Counted from the first letter of the stretch, positions 1 through 10,176 are shown. The stretch is 64,000 nt of DNA from Shewanella marisflavi (GCF_023283925.1 NZ_JAKIKX010000001.1:930001-994000); one strand, 5' to 3'. Notes: generated from the sequence alone by a model not told the origin. Program-made: numbers and translations.

Positions 1-121
1 GGGTGCCGACATTAAGTTGCGTTTTCGGTGCAGGCGTAGAGACTTTTGCTGCGTCCACGCGCTCGCCCTGACAGCCAGTCAGTAGCGAAACACAGAATAG
101 AATCAGCAGGAAAACTCTCAT
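1..121 (-). CDS. mltF: Membrane-bound lytic transglycosylase F, N-terminal fragment
   Basis: Only the first 40 codons are inside the window; the gene continues past base 1. The fragment has a lipoprotein signal peptide: a hydrophobic run, then LLTGC with the lipidated Cys at about residue 17, followed by a polar linker and a QLNVGT stretch. MltF cleaves peptidoglycan glycan strands from the outer membrane and is commonly encoded divergently from purL in gammaproteobacteria. Identity rests on that position and on the signal peptide; the catalytic domain is not visible. The start ATG is at 121-119, with no strong ribosome binding site. Confidence 0.6.
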   Translation of the reverse strand, partial: MRVFLLILFCVSLLTGCQGERVDAAKVSTPAPKTQLNVGT

Positions 122-141
122 TAAGTTACTATTTTTTAATC

Positions 142-155
142 CGTTTTATAAAACG
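142..155. promoter_or_regulatory. 14-bp perfect palindrome at the mltF promoter
   Basis: CGTTTTATAAAACG is a perfect palindrome 21 bases upstream of the mltF start. On the minus strand its centre reads TATAAA, so it could be the mltF -10 element or an operator overlapping it. No regulator is assigned. The rest of 122-443 shows no gene. Confidence 0.35.
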
Positions 156-391
156 CGGCCGACGATTATATCACAAGGTGAACAAACGCAATAATGACGA
201 TTTTTTCGGCCGTGAATGGCTTATATTTGTTGGATGATTTTTGCTTTCTGGCAGCTTAATTATGGGGCATGAAATTAGGGCCGCGCCAGTTTCTTTGTTA
301 CGTAAAGCTGTTTTCGCGCTATGGTGATAATAAATCGAGGGAAACTCGGTTTTGAAGCGACTCTACGGATGATTTGTGCCCCACATTTCCC

Positions 392-397
392 TATAAT
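392..397 (+). promoter_or_regulatory. Probable -10 box of purL
   Basis: TATAAT, an exact sigma-70 -10 hexamer, lies 47 bases upstream of the purL start. No convincing -35 hexamer sits at 16-18 bp and no PurR-type palindrome is visible nearby, so the promoter call is tentative. Confidence 0.4.
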
Positions 398-443
398 AGC
401 GCCAGATCTGACCCTGCAATTATAATTAATAAGGTGAATAGAC

Positions 444-3400
444 GTGATGGAGATCATCCGCGGAGCCCCTGCATTATCAGCGTTTAGAGTTCAAAAGTTA
501 ATGGAAGCCTGTAAGAGTGCGGCGCTTCCTGTACAGGACATCTATGCTGAGTTCATTCATTTAGCCGATTTGACAGAGGCGTTGGATGCTGGTGAAACCC
601 AGCAGCTAGCCAAGTTGTTAACCTATGGACCTGCAATCGAAGCACATGCGCCTCAAGGCACTTTGTATTTCGTGACGCCACGTCCGGGCACCATCTCTCC
701 ATGGTCGTCGAAAGCGACCGATATCGCACATAACTGTGGTTTGAATAAGGTTAAGCGCCTAGAGCGCGGCATTGCCTATTATGTTCAGGCCGATAATCTG
801 GATGAGTCTCAACAAAAACAGTTAGTCGGTTTACTCCACGACCGTATGGTCGAAGTGATCCTGTCTGATTTCGAACAGGCTGCCAGTCTGTTTGCCCGCA
901 CCGAGCCTGCGGTCTTCACCAGCGTCGATGTGCTGGGTGAAGGCAAGGCAGCGCTCGAGGCCGCTAACCTTAAGTTAGGCTTAGCCCTGGCGCCGGATGA
1001 AATTGACTATCTGGTTGAAAATTTTACTCGTTTGGGCCGTAACCCTAACGATGTTGAATTGATGATGTTTGCCCAGGCAAACTCAGAGCACTGTCGTCAC
1101 AAGATCTTCAATGCCGACTGGACCATCGATGGCGAAGTGCAGCCTAAATCATTGTTCAAGATGATTAAAAACACCTTTGAAAAGACCCCGGACCACGTGC
1201 TATCTGCCTATAAAGATAACGCTGCCGTAATGGAAGGTTCTGTTGCCGGTCGTTTCTTCCCAGAGCCAAATGGTGTTTATGCTTATCACACCGAGCCGAT
1301 GCATATCCTGATGAAGGTGGAGACACACAACCACCCGACAGCGATTAGCCCATACCCAGGTGCGGCCACAGGTTCAGGTGGTGAGATCCGTGATGAAGGC
1401 GCAACCGGTCGTGGTTCTAAGCCAAAGGCGGGTCTGACAGGCTTTAGCGTATCTAACCTTAAGATCCCTGGTTTTGTTCAGCCATGGGAAGGAGATTACG
1501 GTAAGCCAGATCGTATCGTGACTGCACTGGACATCATGACCGAAGGCCCACTGGGCGGCGCGGCATTTAACAACGAATTTGGTCGTCCGGCTCTTTTGGG
1601 TTACTTCCGTACCTACGAGCAGGAAGTGTCGAGCCACAACGGTGTCGAAGTACGTGGTTACCATAAGCCCATCATGCTGGCTGGTGGCCTGGGGAATATC
1701 CGCGAAGAGCATGTCCAAAAAGGTGAGATCACCGTTGGTGCCAAGCTTATCGTACTTGGTGGCCCTGCGATGAATATCGGCCTGGGCGGCGGCGCGGCAT
1801 CTTCAATGGCTTCAGGCCAATCAAGTGAAGATCTCGACTTTGCCTCGGTACAGCGTGACAACCCAGAGATGGAGCGTCGCTGTCAGGAAGTGATCGATCG
1901 CTGCTGGCAGATGGGTGAAGATAACCCGATCCAATTTATTCACGATGTGGGCGCAGGTGGTCTGTCGAACGCCTTCCCTGAACTGGTTGACGATGGTGGA
2001 CGTGGTGGCCGTTTCGAGCTGCGTAACGTACCGTCAGACGAGCCAGGCATGAGCCCGCTGGAGATCTGGTGTAACGAGTCGCAAGAGCGTTATGTACTGT
2101 CTGTTGCGCCGGAAAATCTTGAGCTATTTACTGCCATCTGTGAGCGTGAGCGCGCGCCATTTGCCGTTGTTGGTGAGGCGACCGAAGAGCGTCATCTGAC
2201 CCTGTCAGACGAGCACTTCGACAACAAGCCGATCGACCTGCCGCTGGAAGTGCTATTAGGCAAGGCGCCTAAGATGAGCCGTGACGTCGTGTCACAAAAG
2301 GCTGATTCGCCAGCTCTGGCACAAGAGACCATTGAGCTAAAAGAAGCGGTGCGCCGCGTACTGCGTCTGCCAACTGTCGCCGAGAAGACCTTCCTGATCA
2401 CCATTGGTGACCGCACGGTTACCGGTTTGGTGAATCGCGACCAGATGGTCGGTCCTTGGCAGGTGCCAGTCGCCGATTGCGCCGTGACCGCATCAAGCTT
2501 TGACTCATACACGGGTGAAGCCATGTCTATGGGTGAGCGTACGCCATTGGCACTGCTAGACTTTGGCGCCTCGGCGCGCATGGCGGTGGCCGAGTCTATT
2601 ATGAACATCGCAGGCAGTGATATTGGTTCGCTTAAGCGCATCAAGCTGTCGGCCAACTGGATGTCAGCGGCAGGTCACCCTGGTGAAGATGCCGGTCTGT
2701 ATGAAGCGGTCAAGGCCGTGGGTGAAGAGTTATGTCCTGAGCTGGATCTCACCATCCCAGTAGGAAAAGACTCGATGTCGATGAAGACCGCCTGGCAAGA
2801 TGGTAGCGAAGAGAAGGCGGTAACCTCGCCAATGTCGCTGGTGATCACAGCCTTTGGTGCGGTGCAAGATATTCGTAAGACGGTAACCCCTGAGCTGAGA
2901 AGCGATAAGGGTGATACCGAGCTGTTACTGGTTGACTTAAGTCAGGGTGAACAGCGTCTGGGTGGCTCATGTCTGGCGCAGGTTTACGGTCAGCTGGGCG
3001 ACAAGGCGCCAGATTTAGCCGATGCGGCGCTGCTGCGTGGCTTCTTCGAGGTGACTCAGTCGCTGGTGGCCGATAAGGCGCTACTGGCGTATCACGACCG
3101 TAGTGACGGTGGTTTGTTCACGACTCTGGTTGAGATGGCCTTTGCCGGCAACACAGGTTTAGATGTGGATCTCAGCGCGCTTACGGGCACTCACCTAGAG
3201 CGTCTGTTTAACGAAGAGCTGGGCGCCGTCATTCAGGTACGTGCCGCCGATAGCGAAGCGATCAAGGCGCAATACCAAGCGGCCGGTGTGGCTTGTCACT
3301 TCGTTGCTAAGCCGGTAGCCGGTGACAGCATTATCATTCGCGATGCATCGAATGAGGTATTGGCCGAGTCTCGTACCGAGCTGCGTACCATCTGGGCCGA

Positions 3401-4328
3401 AACCACTTACCGCATGCAGGCGATGCGTGATAACCCAGAGTGTGCAGAGGAAGAGTTTAAGCTTAAGCAGGTGGCCGACGCGCCAGGTCTGACGGTGGAT
3501 CTCAAGTTCGATCCAAGTGAAGACATTGCCGCGCCTTACATTCTCAAGGGTGCTGCACCTAAGATGGCGATTCTGCGCGAGCAAGGGGTTAACTCACACC
3601 TTGAGATGGCTGCAGCCTTCGATCGCGCAGGTTTCGAGAGCCGTGACGTACATATGTCTGACATCCTCTCTGGCCGTATCAGCCTAGAAGAGTTCCAGGG
3701 CCTGGCGGCCTGTGGTGGCTTCTCTTACGGTGACGTACTTGGCGCCGGTGAAGGTTGGGCTAAGTCGATTCTGTTTAATGCCCGCGCCCGTGAACAGTTT
3801 AGTCAGTTCTTTGAGCGCAGCGACAGCTTTGCCCTTGGTGTGTGTAACGGTTGTCAGATGCTCTCTAACCTGAAAGATATCATTCCAGGCACTGAGCATT
3901 GGCCACACTTCGTGCGTAACCGCTCTGAGCGCTTCGAGGCACGTTTCAGCCTGGTCGAAGTGCAGAAGAGTCCGTCACTCTTCTTTGAAGGCATGGAAGG
4001 CTCACGTATGCCGATCGCTGTGTCTCACGGTGAAGGTCGCGCCGAGTTCGCATCGCCTGAGGCGCTAGCCGCCGCAGAAGCCTCTGGTACTATCGCACTG
4101 CGTTTCGTCGATGGTCATGGCCAAATAGCGACTCAGTACCCAGAGAACCCTAACGGTTCTCCGAATGCACTGACAGGGATCTGTAGCACTGATGGTCGTG
4201 TGACTATTATGATGCCACACCCTGAGCGCGTATTTAGAACCGTTGCTAACTCATGGCATCCTGACGAGTGGGGCGAAGATAGCCCATGGATGAGAATGTT
4301 CAGAAACGTCAGAGCTAAATTAGGCTAA
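444..4328 (+). CDS. purL: Phosphoribosylformylglycinamidine synthase (FGAM synthase)
   Basis: PurL converts FGAR, glutamine and ATP to FGAM in de novo purine synthesis in the cytoplasm. The 1,294-residue protein has the large single-chain gammaproteobacterial form: an N-terminal PurS-like domain ([14 protein letters not shown] opening), the FGAM synthetase core with motifs such as [22 protein letters not shown] near residue 295-315, and a C-terminal class I glutamine amidotransferase domain with the nucleophile Cys in GVCNGCQM near residue 1135 and a terminal HPERVFR. The first codon is GTG at 444; an ATG follows at 447. An AAGGTG ribosome binding site at 431-436 fits either. The gene stands alone, with a strong terminator downstream. 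Confidence 0.97.
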   Translation: MMEIIRGAPALSAFRVQKLMEACKSAALPVQDIYAEFIHLADLTEALDAGETQQLAKLLTYGPAIEAHAPQGTLYFVTPRPGTISPWSSKATDIAHNCGLNKVKRLERGIAYYVQADNLDESQQKQLVGLLHDRMVEVILSDFEQAASLFARTEPAVFTSVDVLGEGKAALEAANLKLGLALAPDEIDYLVENFTRLGRNPNDVELMMFAQANSEHCRHKIFNADWTIDGEVQPKSLFKMIKNTFEKTPDHVLSAYKDNAAVMEGSVAGRFFPEPNGVYAYHTEPMHILMKVETHNHPTAISPYPGAATGSGGEIRDEGATGRGSKPKAGLTGFSVSNLKIPGFVQPWEGDYGKPDRIVTALDIMTEGPLGGAAFNNEFGRPALLGYFRTYEQEVSSHNGVEVRGYHKPIMLAGGLGNIREEHVQKGEITVGAKLIVLGGPAMNIGLGGGAASSMASGQSSEDLDFASVQRDNPEMERRCQEVIDRCWQMGEDNPIQFIHDVGAGGLSNAFPELVDDGGRGGRFELRNVPSDEPGMSPLEIWCNESQERYVLSVAPENLELFTAICERERAPFAVVGEATEERHLTLSDEHFDNKPIDLPLEVLLGKAPKMSRDVVSQKADSPALAQETIELKEAVRRVLRLPTVAEKTFLITIGDRTVTGLVNRDQMVGPWQVPVADCAVTASSFDSYTGEAMSMGERTPLALLDFGASARMAVAESIMNIAGSDIGSLKRIKLSANWMSAAGHPGEDAGLYEAVKAVGEELCPELDLTIPVGKDSMSMKTAWQDGSEEKAVTSPMSLVITAFGAVQDIRKTVTPELRSDKGDTELLLVDLSQGEQRLGGSCLAQVYGQLGDKAPDLADAALLRGFFEVTQSLVADKALLAYHDRSDGGLFTTLVEMAFAGNTGLDVDLSALTGTHLERLFNEELGAVIQVRAADSEAIKAQYQAAGVACHFVAKPVAGDSIIIRDASNEVLAESRTELRTIWAETTYRMQAMRDNPECAEEEFKLKQVADAPGLTVDLKFDPSEDIAAPYILKGAAPKMAILREQGVNSHLEMAAAFDRAGFESRDVHMSDILSGRISLEEFQGLAACGGFSYGDVLGAGEGWAKSILFNARAREQFSQFFERSDSFALGVCNGCQMLSNLKDIIPGTEHWPHFVRNRSERFEARFSLVEVQKSPSLFFEGMEGSRMPIAVSHGEGRAEFASPEALAAAEASGTIALRFVDGHGQIATQYPENPNGSPNALTGICSTDGRVTIMMPHPERVFRTVANSWHPDEWGEDSPWMRMFRNVRAKLG

Positions 4329-4354
4329 CCTAAGTCAGCACGGTTTAGTGACAC

Positions 4355-4388
4355 AAAAAGGGCCTCGAAATTTCGAGGCCCTTTTTTT
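4355..4388. terminator. Intrinsic terminator after purL (bidirectional)
   Basis: A 32-base perfect palindrome (4355-4386) with a GGGCCTCGAAA stem half is flanked by an A-run on the left and a T-run on the right. It can stop transcripts from both sides. Confidence 0.93.
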
Positions 4389-4617
4389 ATAGCCATAAAG
4401 GGGTAGATTAAACCGTCTTATATACATGCACTTATTTGTATATCACTACATCTTGAACTACTAAATAGCAATAAAAACGACTTTATTAGAGTTTTTACCT
4501 TAAGTGCCAGCAAAGTAGGGCATTAGCTAACTAAAGGTGAAAAGGAGGAATTTAGCCCTTCATTTGTTTAGCTTCTGCTAAACTAAATTCAAACCAACAG
4601 TAATGATGCGTTAGATA

Positions 4618-4653
4618 GTAAAAAGCCACCGCTTTCGAGGAGAAAACGGTGGC
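4618..4653 (-). terminator. Terminator of the small minus-strand unit
   Basis: Read on the minus strand, GCCACCG (4653-4647) pairs with CGGTGGC (4631-4625) and is followed directly by TTTTTAC. It lies about 47 bases past the stop of the 25-codon ORF at 4700-4777 and closes that unit. Confidence 0.7.
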
Positions 4654-4699
4654 CGTTTTGCGCTAACAAAACTTCAAGTAATTAGGGCAGAAGCGCTAT

Positions 4700-4777
4700 T
4701 TACAACTCTCTTGCAGTATAGAGTTCAACAAAAGTGCGCTTGTAGCAGTTAACTAGACGTTCAAATAGGTTTTTCAT
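4700..4777 (-). CDS. Candidate 25-residue small protein
   Basis: This ORF is below usual annotation length. It starts with ATG at 4777, seven bases after a GGAGA ribosome binding site (4789-4785), and encodes a basic, amphipathic peptide beginning MKNLFERLVNCYKR and ending in YTAREL. It has its own upstream sigma-70-like promoter (4875-4903) and a downstream terminator (4618-4653), so the unit is complete. The N-terminal flavour resembles the start of short DUF1127 proteins, but that comparison is weak. It could instead be a leader peptide or part of a small RNA. No function is assigned. Confidence 0.5.
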   Translation of the reverse strand: MKNLFERLVNCYKRTFVELYTAREL

Positions 4778-4874
4778 ATTGGATTCTCCACACAGTGATT
4801 AATGATGTGAGCGGAGTCTTGGCCTACTGGGCTACGTCACCGGGTTGATTGAGGCGTCTCCTTAACACAGGGAT

Positions 4875-4903
4875 ATAGTAAGCAAATGTGCTCTTGTCGA
4901 CAA
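4875..4903 (-). promoter_or_regulatory. Sigma-70-like promoter of the 25-codon ORF
   Basis: On the minus strand TTGTCG (4903-4898) is separated by 17 bases from TACTAT (4880-4875). Transcription would begin near 4868 and give a leader of about 90 bases before the ATG at 4777. No confident secondary structure or known riboswitch was recognised in that leader. Confidence 0.45.
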
Positions 4904-5056
4904 ACGATTAAAATTAGAGCTAACCATTAGTTTTTCTAATTAACTGTGCTTGATTTGATTGTGGTGTCAGTTATTTTAATTATTTAAGTGCATATTTTTA
5001 TTTGTTTATTTATTTGGCTGCTTGTATTTTGTGTTGAGATATATTGACTCAACATT

Positions 5057-5071
5057 TGTTAAAACTTGTTA
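5057..5071 (+). promoter_or_regulatory. Possible ArcA-type direct repeat upstream of cydA
   Basis: TGTTA occurs at 5057 and again at 5067. ArcA sites are TGTTA-type direct repeats about 11 bp apart; the spacing here is 10 bp. ArcA is a known activator of cydAB in E. coli, so the position is sensible, but the match is loose. The surrounding 4904-5228 stretch is AT-rich and holds no gene I can support. Confidence 0.3.
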
Positions 5072-5228
5072 AATATTGGGTTTGGTGTGAATTTGGTTTA
5101 AATGTGTAGAAACTATTGGTTTTATCTTGGTTATATTTTCCCCTACCACGTTTTTGGTATTTAGGCAAGCGTGTTGCGGGGTGAAGTGTGGCGCTGTCCG
5201 CAAAACCCACTATCCCCGCCGGGATTGA

Positions 5229-5242
5229 TTGATTTGAATCAA
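5229..5242. promoter_or_regulatory. FNR (EtrA)-type binding site at the cydA promoter
   Basis: TTGATTTGAATCAA matches the FNR consensus TTGAT-N4-ATCAA perfectly. A TATAAA -10-like box follows at 5253-5258, so the site would be centred near -30 of that start, overlapping the -35 region, which would suit repression under full anaerobiosis. That matches what is known of FNR at E. coli cydAB. The untranslated leader to the cydA ATG would be about 300 bases. Confidence 0.65.
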
Positions 5243-5252
5243 ATTTGAATGG

Positions 5253-5258
5253 TATAAA
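5253..5258 (+). promoter_or_regulatory. Likely -10 box of the cydABX promoter
   Basis: TATAAA within GGTATAAAATGG lies 18 bases past the FNR-type site centre. It is the best -10 candidate in the region. The roughly 300 bases from here to the cydA start contain no ORF and no structure I recognise. Confidence 0.4.
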
Positions 5259-5570
5259 ATGGCCAGGGTACGTTTGGTACGCCTTAATGTAAGTTTATGA
5301 AAAAAATAATTTAAATTGATTGTGCTGGCTGATTTTTGAGACGCGTGTTCAAAAAGTGTTGGGTTTTGTGAGCCCTGTCTCGAAATTGTTGGTAAGCGTG
5401 CTTTTTTTGAGCGTCAGAGACGTTTGAGAAAGGCAAAAAGTTTAATTTTGGCGGTTTGTGAGATTCAGGTCTGACAAATTACTTGAATGATAAAATTCCT
5501 AATTAGGCATTTTTCGGGGTTGATGGGGATCTTACCTTGAAGAATGATCGCACCACCTAAGGAGTCACTG

Positions 5571-7127
5571 ATGATTGTTGAAGAGGTTGTAGAGCTCTCG
5601 CGCTTGCAGTTTGCGCTGACGGCTATGTATCACTTCTTGTTTGTACCTTTGACCTTGGGGCTGGCGTTCTTGCTGGCCATTATGGAATCACTCTATGTGA
5701 TGACCAATAAGCAGATCTATAAAGATATGACCAAGTTCTGGGGTAAGCTATTTGGTATTAACTTTGCCCTGGGTGTTACTACAGGTTTGGCGATGGAGTT
5801 CCAGTTTGGTACTAACTGGTCATACTATTCGCACTATGTTGGTGACATCTTCGGAGCACCGCTGGCTATTGAAGGTTTGATGGCCTTCTTCCTGGAATCG
5901 ACCCTAGTGGGTATGTTCTTCTTCGGTTGGGACAGATTCAGTAAGCGTCAACACTTGGCGGTTACCTGGCTGGTGGCGCTGGGCTCTAACATGTCTGCGC
6001 TGTGGATCCTGGTCGCTAACGGTTGGATGCAACACCCAGTGGGTAGCGTGTTCAATTACGAAACCATGCGTATGGAGATGACAAGCTTCGCAGAAGTCTT
6101 GTTTAACCCTGTTGCTCAGGTGAAATTTGTTCACACTGTGGCTTCTGGTTATGTAGCTGGCGCCATGTTTGTACTGGCCATCAGTTCATACTACATCCTC
6201 AAAAAGCGTGACCTGCCATTTGCCCGTCGCTCTTTTGCTATCGCAGCAAGCTTCGGTATGGCGTCTATCCTGTCGGTTATCGTACTGGGTGATGAGTCTG
6301 GCTATAAGGTGGGTGAGGCGCAGCGCGTTAAGCTCGCGGCTATCGAAGCCGAATGGCACACAGAACCTGCTCCTGCGGCCTTTACTGCCGTTGGTTTCCC
6401 AAATCAGGAAACCATGCACACAGATTATGCCATTAAGATCCCATATGCTATGGGTATCATCGCGACTCGTTCTCTCGATGAAGAGGTTACCGGTATCCGT
6501 GACCTAATCGTTGAACACGAAGAGCGTATCCGCAAAGGCATGAAGGCGTACGCCATGTTGACCGAGCTACGTGCCGGCAACGAAACGCCAGAGCTTCGTG
6601 CAGCGTTTGAAGAGGCGAAAGTCGACCTGGGTTATGGTTTGCTGCTTAAGCGTTACACAGACAATGTAGTTGATGCTACCGAAGAGCAGATCAAGGCCGC
6701 GGCTAAAGATTCTATTCCATCGGTTGCGCCTATGTTCTGGAGCTTCCGTGTGATGGTTGGCCTGGGTGTTGTCATGCTGTTCGTGTTTGCTGCTGCCTTC
6801 TGGCAGAGTACACGTCATCAGATCGAAGAGAAGCCATGGGTACTTAAGGCCGCGCTATACAGCCTACCACTGCCTTGGATTGCCATCGAGTGTGGTTGGT
6901 TCGTCGCCGAATACGGTCGTCAGCCTTGGACCATCTCTGAGGTGCTGCCAACCTTCATGTCAGCTTCTAGCCTAACGGTGGCAGATCTATGGTTCAGTAT
7001 CATCTCTATCACGCTGTTCTACACAGTCCTGTTGGTGATTGAGCTTTACCTGATGATCAAGTTTGCACGTAAGGGACCGAGTAGTCTTAAGACGGGCCGC
7101 TATCACTTTGAAAATCTAGAAGCTTAA
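5571..7127 (+). CDS. cydA: Cytochrome bd ubiquinol oxidase subunit I
   Basis: CydA is the quinol-oxidising, haem-bearing subunit of the high-affinity terminal oxidase in the inner membrane. The 518-residue product follows the E. coli pattern throughout: [22 protein letters not shown] at the start (haem ligand His in this segment), the GRQPW motif near the C-terminus, and a long Q-loop insert typical of the E. coli-like L-subfamily. The start is the ATG at 5571, because AAGGAG ends six bases before it; an earlier in-frame ATG at 5544 lacks a site and would add nine residues not found in the family. cydB follows after 15 bases. Confidence 0.97.
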   Translation: MIVEEVVELSRLQFALTAMYHFLFVPLTLGLAFLLAIMESLYVMTNKQIYKDMTKFWGKLFGINFALGVTTGLAMEFQFGTNWSYYSHYVGDIFGAPLAIEGLMAFFLESTLVGMFFFGWDRFSKRQHLAVTWLVALGSNMSALWILVANGWMQHPVGSVFNYETMRMEMTSFAEVLFNPVAQVKFVHTVASGYVAGAMFVLAISSYYILKKRDLPFARRSFAIAASFGMASILSVIVLGDESGYKVGEAQRVKLAAIEAEWHTEPAPAAFTAVGFPNQETMHTDYAIKIPYAMGIIATRSLDEEVTGIRDLIVEHEERIRKGMKAYAMLTELRAGNETPELRAAFEEAKVDLGYGLLLKRYTDNVVDATEEQIKAAAKDSIPSVAPMFWSFRVMVGLGVVMLFVFAAAFWQSTRHQIEEKPWVLKAALYSLPLPWIAIECGWFVAEYGRQPWTISEVLPTFMSASSLTVADLWFSIISITLFYTVLLVIELYLMIKFARKGPSSLKTGRYHFENLEA

Positions 7128-7142
7128 GCCGGAGATCTCATT

Positions 7143-8282
7143 ATGTTTGATTATGAAATATTAAGATTTATCTGGTGGGCGCTGATTGGTGTGCTGTTCA
7201 TCGGATTCGCCGTTACCGACGGTTTTGACATGGGCGTAGGTGCCTTGCTACCTATCATAGGTAAGGACGATACCGAACGCCGTATTATGATTAACTCTAT
7301 TGCCCCCCATTGGGATGGCAACCAGGTATGGTTGATCACCGCAGGTGGCGCCCTGTTTGCTGCCTGGCCTATGGTGTATGCGGTATCCTTCTCAGGCTTC
7401 TATGTCGCCATGATGTTGGTGCTGTTTGCCTTGTTCCTGCGTCCTGTTGGCTTCGATTACCGTTCTAAAATCGAAGATCCAAGATGGCGTAAGACCTGGG
7501 ATTGGGCACTGTTTGTGGGTGGCTTCGTACCCCCGCTCATCATAGGTGTTGCCTTTGGTAACTTATTGCAAGGTGTACCGTTTAACTTTGACGAGTACCT
7601 GCGTGCAACTTACCACGGTGGTCTGCTTGGTCTGCTCAATCCATTCGGTCTGCTGGCTGGCCTGGTGAGCGTATCTATGATCATCATGCAAGGTGCCTCT
7701 TGGTTACAGATGAAGACAGAAGGCGAGCTGCGCGTTCGTGCGGCGACAGCTACCCAAGTGGCTGCGGCTTTAGTCGCTGTGCTCTTTACCCTGGCGGGCG
7801 TTTGGTTAGCCAATGGTATCGACGGTTATGTGATTACCTCGACTATCGACACCCACGGTGCATCTAACCCAGCTCTTAAGACGGTTGCTGTAGAGGCGGG
7901 CGCATGGCTGGCTAACTACGACAAGTATCCAGTGACTATGCTGTTCCCTATCTTGGGTGTTGCTATGCCGATACTGGCGCTTCTGGCGAGCCGCTTTAAC
8001 CGCTCTGGCTTTGCCTTCCTGTTCAGTTCGCTGGCAGTGGCTATGGTGATTCTAACTTGTGGTGCAGCAATGTTCCCATTCGTGATGCCATCTTCACTTG
8101 AGCCTAACGTGAGCCTGACTATGTGGGATGCGACAGCCAGTCACATGACCCTAACGGTCATGACTTGGGCGGCCGCTATTTTCGTACCTATCGTGCTAAG
8201 CTACACCATCTGGACTTACTTCAAGATGTTTGGTCGCTTAAGCCGTAGCTACATCGAAGACAACAAGACGTCACTTTACTAA
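7143..8282 (+). CDS. cydB: Cytochrome bd ubiquinol oxidase subunit II
   Basis: CydB is the second integral membrane subunit of cytochrome bd and is structurally related to CydA. The 379-residue product begins MFDYEILRFIWWALIGVLF and contains the family signatures TDGFDMGVGALLP, HWDGNQVWLI and FALFLRPVGFDYR, with about eight or nine hydrophobic segments. A GGAG ribosome binding site precedes the ATG. It is co-transcribed with cydA and with cydX, which starts 14 bases downstream. Confidence 0.97.
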   Translation: MFDYEILRFIWWALIGVLFIGFAVTDGFDMGVGALLPIIGKDDTERRIMINSIAPHWDGNQVWLITAGGALFAAWPMVYAVSFSGFYVAMMLVLFALFLRPVGFDYRSKIEDPRWRKTWDWALFVGGFVPPLIIGVAFGNLLQGVPFNFDEYLRATYHGGLLGLLNPFGLLAGLVSVSMIIMQGASWLQMKTEGELRVRAATATQVAAALVAVLFTLAGVWLANGIDGYVITSTIDTHGASNPALKTVAVEAGAWLANYDKYPVTMLFPILGVAMPILALLASRFNRSGFAFLFSSLAVAMVILTCGAAMFPFVMPSSLEPNVSLTMWDATASHMTLTVMTWAAAIFVPIVLSYTIWTYFKMFGRLSRSYIEDNKTSLY

Positions 8283-8296
8283 TAGGAGCCGACATT

Positions 8297-8413
8297 ATGT
8301 GGTATTTTGCTTGGATATTAGGCATTTTGCTGGCGTGTTCTTTCGGTATTATTAACGCCTTGTGGTTAGAGAATACTGAGAACATGGATAGGGATTCAGA
8401 GCATAAAGATTAA
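8297..8413 (+). CDS. cydX: Cytochrome bd small subunit CydX
   Basis: CydX is a single-span inner-membrane peptide needed for stability and haem content of cytochrome bd. The 38-residue ORF opens MWYFAWILGILLACSFGI, nearly the E. coli CydX sequence, then has a charged C-terminal tail. A TAGGAG ribosome binding site lies just upstream of the ATG. It is the last gene of cydABX, before a strong terminator. It is too short for many gene callers. Confidence 0.95.
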   Translation: MWYFAWILGILLACSFGIINALWLENTENMDRDSEHKD

Positions 8414-8431
8414 GCTTTGAATTCGCAGTCG

Positions 8432-8462
8432 AAAAACCCCGTATGAGAATACGGGGTTTTTT
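8432..8462 (+). terminator. Terminator of cydABX
   Basis: AAAAACCCCGTAT pairs with ATACGGGG around a GAGA tetraloop and is followed by TTTTTT. It lies 19 bases after the cydX stop. Confidence 0.93.
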
Positions 8463-8593
8463 ATTGCCCGTGTTTGGGGCGCACGGGCAAGCGGTTGGGG
8501 AATCGGCGTTGAGCTTTTGGCTGCATGGGGATTTAGTAGGGGATTGAAGGTCGTACCTTCACTGTTATTTATCGCCTCCCCGGCGGGGGAATG

Positions 8594-8722
8594 TGTAAAC
8601 ACGTTTTTGGCACGCTGTGAATATATCCCTATACGCTCCACGGCGGCGTCCATGCCGCCGAGGGCCAAAAACCTGTTTACACTGGTGTCTCAACGTCTCT
8701 TCGATTTGGCGGTATTTGGTGC
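8594..8722 (+). repeat. Palindromic intergenic repeat, copy A
   Basis: The outer arms, TGTAAACACGTTTTTGGC (8594-8611) and GCCAAAAACCTGTTTACA (8664-8681), are inverted with one mismatch in 18. Between them is an inner hairpin CGGCGGC/GCCGCCG around a GTCCAT loop. A conserved tail CGTCTCTTCGATTTGGCG follows at 8694-8711. A diverged copy lies at 10802-10925 in the opposite orientation. The layout suggests a non-coding MITE- or REP-like element. Bases 8470-8593 and 8723-8923 hold no gene I can support. Confidence 0.75.
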
Positions 8723-8923
8723 TAGTTGTGAGTTAAAGCGCTAAAATTTACACTTTTGACTAGATATTAATACTCGCCTTTCAACTTATTCATACTCGTT
8801 TATCTAGGACGACTCTGTTAGAGTTGTGATTAATCAATAGCTTCTTTGTAGAGAGGCTTAAGATATGGGTTTGTTAGATGCGCATGCGCACTATTAAAAT
8901 TTTAGGCCAATGGAGTCGTACTA

Positions 8924-9619
8924 TTGACTGAGCAACATATTCAAACGGATTTTAACTCACCTCTATTGTTTCGAACTACGTCTGAGAGCTTGTATCTGAG
9001 CACTCTTGAAACTGGTGAGCTATGGCTAAGATCTAACAAATACTATCAGCATATTGAGGATGCTGCGCGAGTAGATAAAGGAGAAGGTGTTAATTCATCA
9101 AAAGTTGATTTTCCGTTATCATTGAAAACTGACAATGACTTAACTATCAACATTTTTGGTGATGGAAGAGTGGGTCAAGAAATAGTACCTCACTACATTA
9201 TCTCCTTACATGGGACTAGTATTTCTAATTCACAAAGAATGGATTTTGGAGGCAATACATATGGCATTAGATCACTATCGAAGCTCAGTGCACAAATTCT
9301 TTATGAAGCATCAAAAGTAACTGATGTCATTGGTTATAAATATGGGCAAGTAGCCTATCAAAATACAGCTCTCATGCAAACTCAAAATAAAAATGGTGCA
9401 ATATTAGGCTTAACCGAAGTTCCACCTCATTATTTAAACGCTTTAAATACAGACGTATTAAGAAAAGAGCCAGTGCTACCGTTCATTGAGCAAGACGAGT
9501 GGCGTATTGTTATCTTTACAAATGGTTTTATAGATAATGATTTTGACAAGCCATTAATAGTCAAAGTAGATACAGCACACTTTTACCCGTATATCAGAAT
9601 AACACCTGGTAATCGGTAA
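8924..9619 (+). CDS. Hypothetical protein, 231 aa
   Basis: Not recognised with confidence. It begins with TTG at 8924, eight bases after a TGGAG site; no upstream ATG fits. The soluble protein has no signal peptide or membrane span. Its N-terminal third (LFRTTSESLYLSTLETGELWLRSNKYYQHIEDAARVDKGEG) has the look of proteins that open with a 'conspicuous strand, YLS, GELW.., YY..IED.AR.D..EG' pattern, which I have seen only in uncharacterised families. Codon use is more AT-rich than purL or cyd nearby. It is the first of three genes bracketed by inverted repeats. Confidence 0.7.
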   Translation: MTEQHIQTDFNSPLLFRTTSESLYLSTLETGELWLRSNKYYQHIEDAARVDKGEGVNSSKVDFPLSLKTDNDLTINIFGDGRVGQEIVPHYIISLHGTSISNSQRMDFGGNTYGIRSLSKLSAQILYEASKVTDVIGYKYGQVAYQNTALMQTQNKNGAILGLTEVPPHYLNALNTDVLRKEPVLPFIEQDEWRIVIFTNGFIDNDFDKPLIVKVDTAHFYPYIRITPGNR

Positions 9620-9672
9620 GAATTGTGCACACCAGAACTAAAGAATTAGTTTCACTAAGTAACAATTGAGAC

Positions 9673-10176
9673 ATGATGAAAATATTAAAAGAGTTTATAT
9701 CATCCCTAGTTCAAAATTTGTTTATAACTGTGGTTGTTGCTTTAATAACAGTTCCGGTTCTCGTGTCCTGGATTACAGATTCCTTTGACGTATTACTGAG
9801 AGTCTTGGGTCAAGAGTCACCCGTCTGGTTGCTAATGCTTTGCACCGGTGGTTGCGTTATTTATACCAAGTACAAAAAAAATAGCAAAATTGACAGATAT
9901 GTGCCTGAAGTAGATCGATTCCTTATCGAGGATTCAGGTTTCAAGTGGCGTGTTGTTGATCATAAAAATGGGTATGCCTCAGTCGATCAAATTCCACTGT
10001 GTAGCGTTCATGAATCAGATTATGTCTTAACTTCCGGTAAACAATACAAATGCAGGGAATCAGTAAATTCAGAGTGTGACTCAGAAGCTATTGATCATTT
10101 GCAGCTTACATTTTACTGGGAGTTGGCGAAGTCAAAAGCCAATTCAATTATTAATAAATACGAAACAAAAAGCTAA
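9673..10176 (+). CDS. Hypothetical membrane protein, 167 aa
   Basis: Not recognised. Two hydrophobic segments (about residues 12-35 and 48-65) put the N-terminal part in the membrane; the remaining 100 residues are polar and probably cytoplasmic. Two ATG codons at 9673 and 9676 are equally possible starts, and the ribosome binding site is weak (TTGAGAC). Base composition is AT-rich. It lies 53 bases after the 231-aa gene on the same strand. Confidence 0.65.
   Translation: MMKILKEFISSLVQNLFITVVVALITVPVLVSWITDSFDVLLRVLGQESPVWLLMLCTGGCVIYTKYKKNSKIDRYVPEVDRFLIEDSGFKWRVVDHKNGYASVDQIPLCSVHESDYVLTSGKQYKCRESVNSECDSEAIDHLQLTFYWELAKSKANSIINKYETKS

Noticed and set aside
2192..2656. 154-codon antisense ORF within purL
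   Set aside because: Shadow of purL; no signal, no conserved motif and no ribosome binding site.
4806..4866. Riboswitch in the leader of the 25-codon ORF
   Set aside because: Only four- and three-base pairings were found and no known riboswitch consensus fits, so no structure is claimed.
8396..8668. Minus-strand ORF of 90 codons through the cydX terminator and repeat A
   Set aside because: It runs through a terminator and palindromic repeat and has no family signature.
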